Source: Gammaproteobacteria bacterium (lineage in GTDB: Bacteria; Pseudomonadota; Gammaproteobacteria; Coxiellales; Coxiellaceae). From it: 64,000 bases of DNA. Under the pieces are notes generated by a model. The model was not told the origin of the DNA. It made no database searches and worked only from the letters and a program-made list of their open reading frames with translations. Below, piece by piece: positions 1 through 8,739 of the stretch (positions are counted from its first letter, which is position 1; the number at the start of each line of letters is the position of its first letter). A program made the position numbers and the translations under genes. The stretch is from positions 186,001-250,000 of the forward strand of contig JAUIAD010000002.1 of assembly GCA_030425685.1 (NCBI GenBank). Reading direction: 5' to 3'.

Positions 1-126
1 TTCTGCTTGCGCTCGGGACAAAGCGTCACGTGTATTGACTACACCCGCTTGCTCCCCATCTTTATCAATCAACCGAACTTCCGGCACTCTAATCTGAGTA
101 TTGATACGTGTTTGTTTAGATCTGAT
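1..126 (-). CDS. infC: Translation initiation factor IF-3, N-terminal part (cut by window edge)
   Basis: IF-3 binds the 30S subunit and checks the start codon and initiator tRNA. Forty-two codons are visible before the window edge. They read into the typical IF-3 N-terminal pattern, with [20 protein letters not shown] followed by AGVV. The frame holds no ATG at its beginning. The best start is ATC at 126-124, which sits 8 nt after a strong GGAGG (minus strand of 139-135). IF-3 genes commonly start with a rare AUU/AUC/AUA codon, through which IF-3 represses its own translation, so this fits the family. The gene lies 21 nt after thrS on the same strand, the usual thrS-infC order. The product is sure; the ATC start is inferred from the ribosome binding site and the family habit. 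Confidence 0.9.
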   Translation of the reverse strand, partial: MRSKQTRINTQIRVPEVRLIDKDGEQAGVVNTRDALSRAQAE

Positions 127-147
127 CTTTTTTTCCTCCGTTACAAC

Positions 148-2061
148 CTAGCTATCACTAGAAACCGTTACTTCTGCCTTCAATTTAGCAACAAAATCGT
201 CCAGTGTCATTACAGTAGACTCTGAACCATCGGGCCCACGCACAGCAAGCTGTTCATTTTCTAACTCTCTATCGCCGATAACTACCTGATAGGGCACACG
301 CGCAATAGTATGACCGCGAATTTTAAATCCGATCTTCTCATTTCTCAAGTCCGATTTGGCCCTAAATCCACTTTTTTGCAAAGTTTTTTCAATTTTTTGA
401 ACATATTCGGCTTGGCGGTCGGTAATATTCATAATAACGACCTGCACAGGCGCCAACCACAGCGGTAACTTGCCGCCATAATGCTCCAAAAGTACGCCCA
501 AAAAGCGCTCGGTTGAGCCCAGCATGGCGCGGTGCAGCATCACTGGCGGCTGTTTACTGCCATCTTCAGCAATATAATGCGCCCCTAAACGCTCTGGCAT
601 CGAGAAGTCCACCTGGATGGTGCCACATTGCCATACGCGCCCTAAGCAGTCACGTAGTGAGAATTCGATCTTAGGTCCGTAGAATGCCCCTTCACCCGGC
701 TGCAACTCCCACTCAACCCCTTTGTTATTGAGCGCCACTTCCAGCGCCTTCTCAGCCTTATCCCAAACTTCGTCACTACCCACGCGCTTTTCTGGGCGGG
801 TTGATAGCTTATGAATAACTTCGGTAAAGCCAAAATCCTTATAAAGGGTGTGAATCTGATCAATAAAAGCACTAACCTCTTCTTGGATTTGTGACTCCAT
901 ACAAAAGATATGCGCATCATCTTGCACAAAACCACGCAAACGCATTAAACCATGCAAGGTGCCTGAAGGCTCATTACGATGACAAGAACCAAATTCAGCA
1001 TAGCGGATAGGTAAGTCACGATAACTTGTCACACCCTGTTTAAAAACCTGTACATGACAAGGACAATTCATCGGCTTGATAATATACTCGCGATTCTCAG
1101 ACGACGACATAAACATATCATCATCAAACTTGGCCTTATGGCCAGAAAGTTCCCATAATTTGCCATCCACTAACTGTGGCGTATTAATTTCTTGATAACC
1201 CGCCTTAATCAACATCTGACGGATATAGTCGCGAATGGCGCGCACAATTGTCCAACCATTGGGATGCCAAAAGACATTGCCTGGCGCCTCTGGTTGAAAA
1301 TGGAATAAATCCATCTTTTTGGCCAACACACGGTGATCTCGCTTTTCGGCTTCTTCCAGACGATGTAAGTAATCTTTTAAATCCTGCTTATCGGCCCACG
1401 CGGTGCCATAGACACGCTGTAACATTTCATTATTGCTATCACCACGCCAATAGGCACCGGCGAGTTTGGTCAGCTTAAAGGCTTTTAAAAGGCCTGTGCG
1501 TGGCACATGTGGGCCGCGACATAAATCGATAAAATCACCCTGCTGGTAAGCAGTGACAGTTTCACCTTCAGGAATTTCTTTTATAATTTCAACCTTGTAG
1601 TGCTCACCCATATTTTCAAAAAGCTTAATCGCTTCTTCGCGGCTTAACACTTTTCTCTCGACGGTAAAATTAGCTTTGGCCAGCTCTTTCATCTTGCCTT
1701 CAATCGCCTTGAGATCATCCGGTGTAAACGCACGTTCAAAAGCAAAATCATAATAAAAGCCATTTTCAATCACCGGGCCAATGGTCACCTGCGCACTGGG
1801 AAATAAGGCCTTAACAGCTTGCGCCAGCAAGTGAGCGGTTGAGTGGCGAATCACTTCCAAACCAGCATCGTCTTTACCAGTAATAATCTTAACATCAGCG
1901 TCTTGCTCAATCGGAAAAGAGGTATCAACTAGCTGACCATCCACCTCACCAGCAACTGCCGCACGCGCAAGACCGGCAGCAATAGATTCCGCCACTGCTT
2001 GCACAGTGAGCGCTTGTGAAAATGCCTTTTGAGATCCATCGGCAAGTGTGATTTGTGGCAT
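148..2061 (-). CDS. thrS: Threonyl-tRNA synthetase
   Basis: Charges tRNA-Thr with threonine in the cytoplasm (class II synthetase). The 637 residues match the usual length of about 640. An N-terminal TGS domain covers about residues 1-61. The editing domain follows, with HSTAH at 73-77 and a CRGPH motif near 182. The class II core carries the zinc-binding Cys in PMNCPCH and the motif 3 stretch [14 protein letters not shown]-terminal anticodon-binding domain starts at about residue 540. The ATG start gives the standard MPQITLADG beginning. It is followed directly by infC, so the two are probably co-transcribed. No T-box or long leader is obvious in the roughly 160 bp upstream. Confidence 0.98.
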   Translation of the reverse strand: MPQITLADGSQKAFSQALTVQAVAESIAAGLARAAVAGEVDGQLVDTSFPIEQDADVKIITGKDDAGLEVIRHSTAHLLAQAVKALFPSAQVTIGPVIENGFYYDFAFERAFTPDDLKAIEGKMKELAKANFTVERKVLSREEAIKLFENMGEHYKVEIIKEIPEGETVTAYQQGDFIDLCRGPHVPRTGLLKAFKLTKLAGAYWRGDSNNEMLQRVYGTAWADKQDLKDYLHRLEEAEKRDHRVLAKKMDLFHFQPEAPGNVFWHPNGWTIVRAIRDYIRQMLIKAGYQEINTPQLVDGKLWELSGHKAKFDDDMFMSSSENREYIIKPMNCPCHVQVFKQGVTSYRDLPIRYAEFGSCHRNEPSGTLHGLMRLRGFVQDDAHIFCMESQIQEEVSAFIDQIHTLYKDFGFTEVIHKLSTRPEKRVGSDEVWDKAEKALEVALNNKGVEWELQPGEGAFYGPKIEFSLRDCLGRVWQCGTIQVDFSMPERLGAHYIAEDGSKQPPVMLHRAMLGSTERFLGVLLEHYGGKLPLWLAPVQVVIMNITDRQAEYVQKIEKTLQKSGFRAKSDLRNEKIGFKIRGHTIARVPYQVVIGDRELENEQLAVRGPDGSESTVMTLDDFVAKLKAEVTVSSDS

Positions 2062-2250
2062 AGTGTAAAACCTTATATCTGAACAAAACGCCCATTATAT
2101 TAAAGCAGACCACAGAATGATAGATATAGGCGCATTAGTTATGTCACCACAGAATGAATAAAAGTACACAGCTCGCAACAAAAGAAAATTTTCTCTCGTC
2201 CGCACAGCTAATTTGATGTAAAATTGATCAAATTTTTAAAGGCTAATGAA

Positions 2251-2790
2251 ATGAACCCAACGGCTAAACGTATACTGATAAGAGCACTGTTTATTGCGCT
2301 CGTTTGTCTAGCGCCAATAGCATTGCTTGCGCTAAATAGTCTTTATAATCTTATATTTCACTGCAATAGCACACACGCCATTACCACCGCATGCTCATGG
2401 CCAAACAACAGCGTGATTGGCCATGCCCTCATATCAGCGGCTGACTATGCCGAAATCGGCTTGTTTCTTGCACCCATGCTGATCATCGCATACTTAGCTA
2501 TCGCGATTCTCACCCAGCTTTATAAACAAAAAATACGCAAAGTTAATACCGCACCGGCAAAAATGGGCCCTATCCGCCTTGCCGTACTTGCGCTGCTTAT
2601 TGGTTTGCTGGGCTGGTGTATGATGATGTTTCTCGGCATCCTTGGCATTATTCTTATCATCATTGCATTTACCCGCTATACGCAGCTAGCGAATAGTAAA
2701 AAACAAAAAGCGCTTTTCCTAACCTTGGCAATCATCGCCTTACTCGTCAATCTTGGCGATCTTAGCATAATGAATTATGTTGAGGTGTAA
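2251..2790 (+). CDS. Hypothetical integral membrane protein
   Basis: I do not recognise this 179-residue protein. It has about four hydrophobic segments: after the basic N-terminus (ALFIALVCLAPIALLAL), in the middle (IGLFLAPMLIIAYLAIAIL), and a pair near the C-terminus (LAVLALLIGLLGWCMMMFLG with ILGIILIIIAF, then LFLTLAIIALLVNLGD). A loop between the first two segments holds two cysteines. A longer frame opens with TTG at 2224, but the ATG at 2251 has AAAGG 8 nt upstream and is the better start. The gene stands alone between divergent thrS and the convergent abiE pair. No function can be given. Confidence 0.6.
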   Translation: MNPTAKRILIRALFIALVCLAPIALLALNSLYNLIFHCNSTHAITTACSWPNNSVIGHALISAADYAEIGLFLAPMLIIAYLAIAILTQLYKQKIRKVNTAPAKMGPIRLAVLALLIGLLGWCMMMFLGILGIILIIIAFTRYTQLANSKKQKALFLTLAIIALLVNLGDLSIMNYVEV

Positions 2791-2821
2791 GTTTTCAACT
2801 TTCTAGGGACGTGCTAGGCGC

Positions 2822-3763
2822 TCAAATCCCCAGCGCCTCTCTTAATTTATTTAACATCACCTTATGCTTTGCTTTATCCATCTTACGAATATTTATAAGC
2901 TTCCACTGCAAAGCTGGTAGTTGTTCCAAGTTTTCAAATGGCATCAAACTATAATCAGGCTCGCCTTTTTTAATAGACAACAAAAACTGGCGTTCATTAT
3001 TTGTCAATGATTGATTTATATCCTTAACCAATCGACTCCTTACTTCGACCAGCTCATCATAATTAATATTTTCATAAGTCATTCCCAAAAATTCATTTTG
3101 AAAAACAGTTTTCTGATCCAAGTAATTTGGCTTTAGCAACTCATGCATAGGACGCGGCCCACTTGCCAAATAAATAACAAACGCCTTACGCAAGCTATCT
3201 GTAATTCCCTCATGCCGATACAGCAAATCAATGTCGAATAAATCGCGTGGATGCTGGCGGTCTAAAGCCGCACAAATCTTACCGGCATATAAATCCTCAA
3301 AAGAGAGCGTTTGAATATCGCCAGTAGATAGACCCAATAATTCTTGCGCCTTAGGCGATAGCGATCTTAACTGAGGCGGATGGAGACTACCCCTCAACAC
3401 TTCATTAGGCTCGATCTTTATTCGCTCTACTTGCCCAACGATCAGCTTTTGTAATTGTTGATTTTTAGCGCGCTTTTGATTAATGACCACACCTCGATTA
3501 TGACGCTCAATGTCTGTTTGAATCCGTAACAATGCCTTCTCAATATTTTGCAAAGAGTCTTTACGGTTTTGCAATGGCAGATAAGTTAAATCAATATCAA
3601 TCGATAAACGAGGCAGATCCCTAATAAACAAATTGATAGCTGTTCCACCCTTTAGAGCAAAGTCTTTTTCTCGATTCACAGAAATCAATAAACGTGCAAG
3701 CAATTTGACTTGCTGCAAATATACATCATGGTAATGATTCATCATCGCTATGGTAACCTTCAT
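2822..3763 (-). CDS. abiEii: AbiEii/AbiGii family nucleotidyltransferase toxin
   Basis: Toxin half of a type IV toxin-antitoxin / abortive-infection pair. The family has a DNA polymerase beta-type nucleotidyltransferase fold. The visible motifs are KGGTAINLF (residues 38-46), SIDIDLTY (54-61) with the two metal-binding aspartates, and a later Lys/Arg motif KICAALDRQHPRDLFDIDLL near 165-185. The length of 313 residues is normal. The reading frame overlaps the end of the upstream antitoxin gene by up to 38 nt, as usual for abiE operons. The start is uncertain: ATG codons occur at residues 1, 7 and 8, and none has a strong ribosome binding site, which suggests translational coupling. AbiE systems block phage and stabilise DNA; the activity of this copy is not shown. 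Confidence 0.88.
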   Translation of the reverse strand: MKVTIAMMNHYHDVYLQQVKLLARLLISVNREKDFALKGGTAINLFIRDLPRLSIDIDLTYLPLQNRKDSLQNIEKALLRIQTDIERHNRGVVINQKRAKNQQLQKLIVGQVERIKIEPNEVLRGSLHPPQLRSLSPKAQELLGLSTGDIQTLSFEDLYAGKICAALDRQHPRDLFDIDLLYRHEGITDSLRKAFVIYLASGPRPMHELLKPNYLDQKTVFQNEFLGMTYENINYDELVEVRSRLVKDINQSLTNNERQFLLSIKKGEPDYSLMPFENLEQLPALQWKLINIRKMDKAKHKVMLNKLREALGI

Positions 3764-4550
3764 GACTGCTAAGCTTAATGGGTAATGATAATTGATAACG
3801 CGGATAATAATAACCGCCTTTGCCGATGGTTAGTTTGTTTCGACCCACATCTATTCCCTGAAGATTTAAATGGTTCCACCAAGGGTGTTCCTCAAACTCA
3901 GATAATACTAAAAATAAGCGCTTGGTTTTGATAGACGTACATTGCTCCAGTAATGATTGCAATAACTCAGGCCGTAACGTCATCATACCTTCTATTAAAA
4001 ATTGTGACTGCTCCAACGAAAAATGATTCGGGACTAGATTAAGATATTCCAATACAGCACGTTCTGGCGTAGAAACAATTAATTTATAATCATTGACTGG
4101 CAATGAAACTAACCCCAGTTGGCTATCATCAAATATGGCACGCATTAGGAAGCGAACATTATATTGTTTTTCAAAATTATACGTAAACCACTGAGGCAAT
4201 TTACGCTGCTCTCCAGAACCTTTTAATAACCATATTGGCTGGCCCTGGCTTTGGGCCACATGTTGGCGATAACCTTGCAATTCTAGAGCAGTTTGCGCAC
4301 CCACATGAAGCGAAAACTTGAGCTGGCTTTGTAATGCATAAACCGCCCCCATCCACTCTGGCCTAGCGCCTGCAAGCTGATAAGCCCCTTGCCCTATTCG
4401 CTCTATCCAGCCACTACGACAGTACTGCTGTGCTAAGAAGCGATTAACACCTTGCGTATCGAGCCATCGCTGTGTCCCAACGACGCCTTTTGGCCACCTT
4501 TGCAGAAGATGGTTTATTTTAGTTCTAGATCGAGTATTCATGATACTCAT
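3726..4550 (-). CDS. abiEi: AbiEi family antitoxin / transcriptional autorepressor
   Basis: Antitoxin partner of the downstream AbiEii toxin. The N-terminal 80 residues look like the winged-helix domain of AbiEi proteins (GVVGTQRWLDTQGVNRFLAQ, then WIERIGQGAYQL). The rest is the AbiEi C-terminal domain, 274 residues in total. In the studied family the N-terminal domain binds inverted repeats in its own promoter and the C-terminal domain counteracts the toxin. Here the start region carries a palindrome (4532-4548) that overlaps both possible ATG codons (4550 and 4541). A second copy lies 70 bp upstream. The pair sits about 200 bp from tRNA-Val, a common neighbourhood for acquired defence genes. 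Confidence 0.85.
   Translation of the reverse strand: MSIMNTRSRTKINHLLQRWPKGVVGTQRWLDTQGVNRFLAQQYCRSGWIERIGQGAYQLAGARPEWMGAVYALQSQLKFSLHVGAQTALELQGYRQHVAQSQGQPIWLLKGSGEQRKLPQWFTYNFEKQYNVRFLMRAIFDDSQLGLVSLPVNDYKLIVSTPERAVLEYLNLVPNHFSLEQSQFLIEGMMTLRPELLQSLLEQCTSIKTKRLFLVLSEFEEHPWWNHLNLQGIDVGRNKLTIGKGGYYYPRYQLSLPIKLSSHEGYHSDDESLP
4532..4548. promoter_or_regulatory. Operator-like palindrome 1 of the abiE promoter
   Basis: GAGTAT and ATACTC are separated by TCATG, a perfect 6-bp inverted repeat. It overlaps the start codons of abiEi. The same arms recur at 4602-4618. AbiEi proteins are known to bind two inverted repeats cooperatively, so this is probably an autoregulatory site. Confidence 0.65.
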
Positions 4551-4595
4551 TATAGCATATTTTAAAACTAACCTTAAAAAAGTTTATAAAACCGG

Positions 4596-4624
4596 AGTAT
4601 CGAGTATTTATAATACTCAATACT
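4596..4624. promoter_or_regulatory. Operator-like palindrome 2 of the abiE promoter (extended)
   Basis: The core GAGTAT-TTATA-ATACTC (4602-4618) repeats the arms of the palindrome at 4532. It is extended outward by AGTAT (4596-4600) and ATACT (4620-4624), giving a nested inverted repeat of 29 bp. It lies upstream of abiEi at the expected place for a second repressor site. Confidence 0.65.
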
Positions 4625-4757
4625 ACATTAATAAAAACTTCATCCTAAACAACAAACACTATCCGCCACTCCAACACAACTGCCGAAAAGAGGCTTGCTC
4701 AGTCGCTAATAGAGATTAATTCAATACGGTCGCTGAAAGAATACCAAGGGGTTAATT

Positions 4758-4832
4758 TGGTAGGCACGATTGGGATTGAACCAACGACCCCCACCATGTC
4801 AAGGTGGTGCTCTACCACTGAGCTACGTGCCT
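4758..4832 (-). tRNA. tRNA-Val (anticodon GAC)
   Basis: The minus strand folds as a full cloverleaf. The acceptor stem is AGGCACG / CGTGCCT, the D arm is GCTC-AGTGGTA-GAGC, and the anticodon stem CCACC/GGTGG encloses the loop TTGACAT (anticodon GAC). The T arm is GTTGG-TTCAATC-CCAAT. Discriminator A and CCA are encoded. It stands alone between abiE and the acetoacetyl-CoA synthetase gene. Confidence 0.97.
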
Positions 4833-4923
4833 ATATTGAGGTGACGCTACATTATCACTTGGATAGGTTGTTTTCAATAGGGTAATATTAGTTAGTTTAA
4901 ATAAAGAGATAAAAAGGAACGTC

Positions 4924-6870
4924 ATGCTACTGTGGAAACCCAATCAAGCACTCACACACAACAGCCATATGGCCAAATTTATGCAATACGTAAACAAGGA
5001 ATATGGCCAAGACTTCCAAGATTATCAACAATTACATCAGTGGTCTGTTAAAGAGCCAGAAAATTTTTGGCAAAGCATCGCCAACTTTTGCGGTGCACTA
5101 TTTTCAACACCCGCTACGCAAATAAAAGAAAGCGCTGCCAAAATGCAAGATACTAAATGGTTTGTTGGCGCCACGCTTAATTTTGCTGAAAATCTTTTAA
5201 AACGCAAAGATGATCACACGGCGATTATTTTTACGTCCGAAAACAATCACGACGAAAGAATTAGCTATAAAGAACTATATCACCAAGTTGCCAGTGTGGC
5301 AGCACATTTACGCAAACTGGGTGTAGGCGTTAATGATCGTGTTGCTGCCGTTTTACCTAATCGTCCTGAAACTATTATCGCCATGCTGGCCACTACCAGT
5401 ATCGGTGCCATCTGGTCTTCTTGCTCTTCTGACTTTGGTCTGCAAGGGCTACTTGATCGTTTTGAACAAATTGAACCAACCGTTTTGTTTGCGGTCGATG
5501 GTCATTTTTACAAAGGAAAGACACACCGTCATATTGATACCATCAGTCAACTGCAAAATGCATTACCAAGTTTAAAACAAACTATTGTCGTTCCTTACGC
5601 TGAAAAAAAACCTGATATTAGCAAACTCGATAACGCCTGCCTTTTTACAGATTGCTTACAAGAAAAAGAGGTGGCTCTGAACTTTGAGCAATTACCTTTT
5701 GATCACCCAGTCTATATTTTATACTCCTCTGGCACAACAGGAAAACCAAAATGCATGGTTCATAGTGCTGGTGGCGCACTGCTACAGCTTTTAAAAGAAC
5801 TAATGTTACATACTGATTTGCATCCCAATGACCGTATCTTTTTTAATACCACGTGCGGCTGGATGATGTGGAATTGGCTTATCAGCAGTTTAGCGGTTGG
5901 CGCTACCGTAATACTTTTTGATGGCGCCCCTTTTCATCCCAAAGCAGATTTATTTTTCGATTTAATCGATATTTTTCAAATTAATATTTTTGGTGTTGGC
6001 GCTAAATATTTAGAGAGCTGTGCGAAATTTCATTTAGAACCCAATAAAACACATTCGCTTTCCAGTTTGCGAACTATACTAACAACCGGATCACCTTTAC
6101 TACCCAGCAGTTTTGATTATGTTTATGAAGAAATAAAAGGCGATGTGCAACTTTCATCTATTTCAGGCGGCAGCGATATTGTCTCCTGTTTTGTGTTAGG
6201 CAACCCGATCTTACCAGTTTATCGCGGTGAAATTCAGTGCATGGGTCTGGGTATGGACATGCATATTTTCAATGAAGAGGGCCAAGATATTATTGAAGAA
6301 AAAGGTGAGTTTGTCTGCACCTCTCCATTCCCATCTATGCCTATTTATTTTTGGAATGATGAAAATGGCGCTAAATATGAAAAAGCCTATTTCAGTAAGT
6401 ACGACAATATTTGGGCTCACGGCGATTATGCTGAAATAACAAAACACCGCGGCCTAATCATCTACGGCCGTTCCGATGCCACGCTTAATCCACGTGGCGT
6501 TCGCATAGGCTCAGCGGAAATCTATCAGCAAGTTGAAAAATTTGATGAGATAATTGATTGCTTGGCTGTCGGTCAGCAATTACAAGGTAGTGAACGCATT
6601 ATTCTTTTCGTTGTGCTACGCGATGGCATACCCCTGAGCGATAAATTAATTAAATCACTTAAGACAACCATTCGTAAAAATACATCTCCACACCATGTAC
6701 CTGAGCGTATTCTCGCCGCACCTGAGTTACCGCGCACTATTAGCGGCAAAGTTGTTGAGCTAGCCGTCAAAAAAATTATTCATGGTGAAGAAGTCAAAAA
6801 TAGAGAAGCGCTTGCCAATCCTGACTCGCTAGATTTTTTCAAAAGCGCAAAAACACTTCTTGAAGATTAA
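4924..6870 (+). CDS. aacS: Acetoacetyl-CoA synthetase (acetoacetate-CoA ligase)
   Basis: Activates acetoacetate with ATP and CoA to acetoacetyl-CoA, linking ketone bodies to acetyl-CoA or to polyester and lipid synthesis. It is a member of the ANL adenylate-forming superfamily. An acetyl-CoA synthetase-type N-terminal domain covers about residues 30-95. The ATP-binding P-loop YILYSSGTTGKPK lies near 261-273, and the C-terminal lid ends with the catalytic-Lys region RTISGKVVELAVKK. The C-terminal tail, ending ANPDSLDFF, is typical of acetoacetyl-CoA synthetases rather than of acetyl-CoA synthetase. Its 648 residues are family length. The ATG start has AAGGA 5 nt upstream. It converges with fadD, so this region groups fatty-acid and ketone-body catabolism. 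Confidence 0.93.
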   Translation: MLLWKPNQALTHNSHMAKFMQYVNKEYGQDFQDYQQLHQWSVKEPENFWQSIANFCGALFSTPATQIKESAAKMQDTKWFVGATLNFAENLLKRKDDHTAIIFTSENNHDERISYKELYHQVASVAAHLRKLGVGVNDRVAAVLPNRPETIIAMLATTSIGAIWSSCSSDFGLQGLLDRFEQIEPTVLFAVDGHFYKGKTHRHIDTISQLQNALPSLKQTIVVPYAEKKPDISKLDNACLFTDCLQEKEVALNFEQLPFDHPVYILYSSGTTGKPKCMVHSAGGALLQLLKELMLHTDLHPNDRIFFNTTCGWMMWNWLISSLAVGATVILFDGAPFHPKADLFFDLIDIFQINIFGVGAKYLESCAKFHLEPNKTHSLSSLRTILTTGSPLLPSSFDYVYEEIKGDVQLSSISGGSDIVSCFVLGNPILPVYRGEIQCMGLGMDMHIFNEEGQDIIEEKGEFVCTSPFPSMPIYFWNDENGAKYEKAYFSKYDNIWAHGDYAEITKHRGLIIYGRSDATLNPRGVRIGSAEIYQQVEKFDEIIDCLAVGQQLQGSERIILFVVLRDGIPLSDKLIKSLKTTIRKNTSPHHVPERILAAPELPRTISGKVVELAVKKIIHGEEVKNREALANPDSLDFFKSAKTLLED

Positions 6871-6910
6871 ACAGTGAAAAAAGGTATGCTGAACAGCTCC
6901 ATTCGCGAGC

Positions 6911-8566
6911 CTATCTAAGCGCGCGCCGTAATACTTTACCTACGGTAGATTTAGGCAAATCCCTTTCAAACTGAATACGACTCGGAACCTTATAACCGGT
7001 CAATCGCTCATGACAGTAATCAACAATATCTCTTTCGCTTAACTGGTGATCTTTTTTTACAATCACTGCCTTAACTGCTTCACCGCTGCGCTCGCTTGGC
7101 ACACCCACAACAGCGACTTCACCCACACCAGGATGACTCATAATAACCGCTTCAACTTCATTTGGATAAACATTAAAACCAGAGACAATAATCATATCTT
7201 TCTTGCGATCAACAATAAAAACAAAACCTTTTTCATCAATGCGTGCCACATCGCCGGTTTTTAACCAACCCTCTGCATCTAACACTAGCTTTGTTTCACT
7301 AGGGCGATGCCAATAACCCTTCATCACTTGCGGCCCGCGCGCATAGAGCTCACCTTTTTCACCTGCCGGAACTTCATTTCCTTGCGCATCACAAATTTTA
7401 ATTTCCGTAGAAGGTATAGGAAGACCGACGCTACCAAAGTGTTTATTAGCATGCAGTGGGTTAATACAAACAACAGGAGAAGCTTCAGTTAAGCCATAAC
7501 CTTCGGTAATTTTTAAACCTGTTTTTTTTCGCCACTCTTGCGCTACAGTTTCTTGTAATGCCATCCCACCAGAAAAGCAAAGTTTAAACGAATCAAAATT
7601 AATTTTATCGAACCCAGGGGCATGCATTAAGGCATTAAATAAAGTATTCAAACCCATAAAAACAGTAAAATGATATTTCTTTAACAAGTGGACAAATAGT
7701 TTAATATCACGCGGGTTGGTAATTAATAATGCTTTACCCCCCATCCCCATAAAAAACAAACAGCCTGTTAATGAGAAAATATGATAGAGCGGTAAAGCGG
7801 TAATAATAGCTTCCTTACCAATCTCAAGATCACGCTTGACCCATTCCAAGCACTGCTTAACATTGGCAACGACATTTCCATGCGTTAACATTGCTCCCTT
7901 GGGAACACCGGTAGTCCCTCCAGTATATTGCAGAAAAGCGATATCATTACTATCGATAGCCACCGGAGAAAAACTTAAATTTTGCGCCTTCTCCATTACT
8001 TTATTATAAATCAACGCACCAGGAATATGCCAGTCGGGCACATCTCGCTTAATATATTTTAAAACGAAATTAAATATTCCACCTTTAAATTTCCCCAAAC
8101 AATCACCTATTTTAGTGACAATCACATGTTTGGTATCAACATATGGCAACGCATTTGCTAATTCGTGAGCAAATTTTTCCAAAACAATAATCGCTTTAAC
8201 CCCAGCATCTTTTAACTGTTGCACAATCTCACGCGAGGTGTATAGCGGATTAAGCGTCACGATCGTTAAACCAGCTCGTAAAGCCGCAAATAGCGCGATG
8301 GGGAATTGCAAAATATTAGGGAGCATAATACCAAAGCGATCCCCTTTTTTTAAACCTAAGTCTGTTTGCAAATACGCCGCAAGATCTTTGCTTTTTTTCT
8401 CAAACTCTGCATACGTTATCTCACAGCCAAAATTTTCAAATGCACATAGCTCAGGACTACGTTCACATTGCCGTGAAATATAATCAACTAATGTTTCATT
8501 ATCCAATTCAATTGTTTCAGGTACACCAGGAGGATAATTCTTCAACCACACTTTTTCCATTGACAC
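6911..8566 (-). CDS. fadD: Long-chain fatty-acid-CoA ligase
   Basis: Activates long-chain fatty acids to acyl-CoA at the inner membrane, the entry step of beta-oxidation. The 551 residues carry the ANL motifs: IAFLQYTGGTTGVPKGAMLT near 208-227, EGYGLTEASPV near 356-366, GWLKTGDVA near 431-439 with the FadD signature region, and a C-terminal KSTVGKVLRR with the lid lysine. The N-terminus, MEKVWLKNYPPGVP, is like enterobacterial FadD. The upstream gene on the same strand is fadE, separated by about 170 bp that contain a palindromic repeat. No FadR-type site was identified. Confidence 0.93.
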   Translation of the reverse strand: MSMEKVWLKNYPPGVPETIELDNETLVDYISRQCERSPELCAFENFGCEITYAEFEKKSKDLAAYLQTDLGLKKGDRFGIMLPNILQFPIALFAALRAGLTIVTLNPLYTSREIVQQLKDAGVKAIIVLEKFAHELANALPYVDTKHVIVTKIGDCLGKFKGGIFNFVLKYIKRDVPDWHIPGALIYNKVMEKAQNLSFSPVAIDSNDIAFLQYTGGTTGVPKGAMLTHGNVVANVKQCLEWVKRDLEIGKEAIITALPLYHIFSLTGCLFFMGMGGKALLITNPRDIKLFVHLLKKYHFTVFMGLNTLFNALMHAPGFDKINFDSFKLCFSGGMALQETVAQEWRKKTGLKITEGYGLTEASPVVCINPLHANKHFGSVGLPIPSTEIKICDAQGNEVPAGEKGELYARGPQVMKGYWHRPSETKLVLDAEGWLKTGDVARIDEKGFVFIVDRKKDMIIVSGFNVYPNEVEAVIMSHPGVGEVAVVGVPSERSGEAVKAVIVKKDHQLSERDIVDYCHERLTGYKVPSRIQFERDLPKSTVGKVLRRALR

Positions 8567-8609
8567 ATTCCCTTTTGTCTAAGCCAACCCTAAGCATTTT
8601 AAAACTCGG

Positions 8610-8678
8610 TGGACGCGATCCGGGATCCGAAAAATGCGCCTTAACCGCTAGATCCCGCATCAAGTGCGGGATGATGGT
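8610..8678. repeat. REP-like palindromic repeat between fadE and fadD
   Basis: A perfect hairpin ATCCCGCA-TCAAG-TGCGGGAT lies at 8652-8672. It is preceded by a run containing CGATCCGGGATCC. It resembles the short GC-rich palindromic repeats scattered in many AT-rich proteobacterial genomes. A related imperfect palindrome is seen at 14452-14474. It could also act as a transcription terminator or mRNA stabiliser between fadE and fadD. Confidence 0.55.
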
Positions 8679-8739
8679 ACCCGAAAGAGCATACAGCACT
8701 TTCAGAACACAAAATTTCCAAGTGCTTTGAGTATATTTA

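Noticed and set aside
2062-2223. T-box or attenuator leader for thrS
   Set aside because: No specifier loop, T-box sequence or terminator hairpin could be found in the leader.
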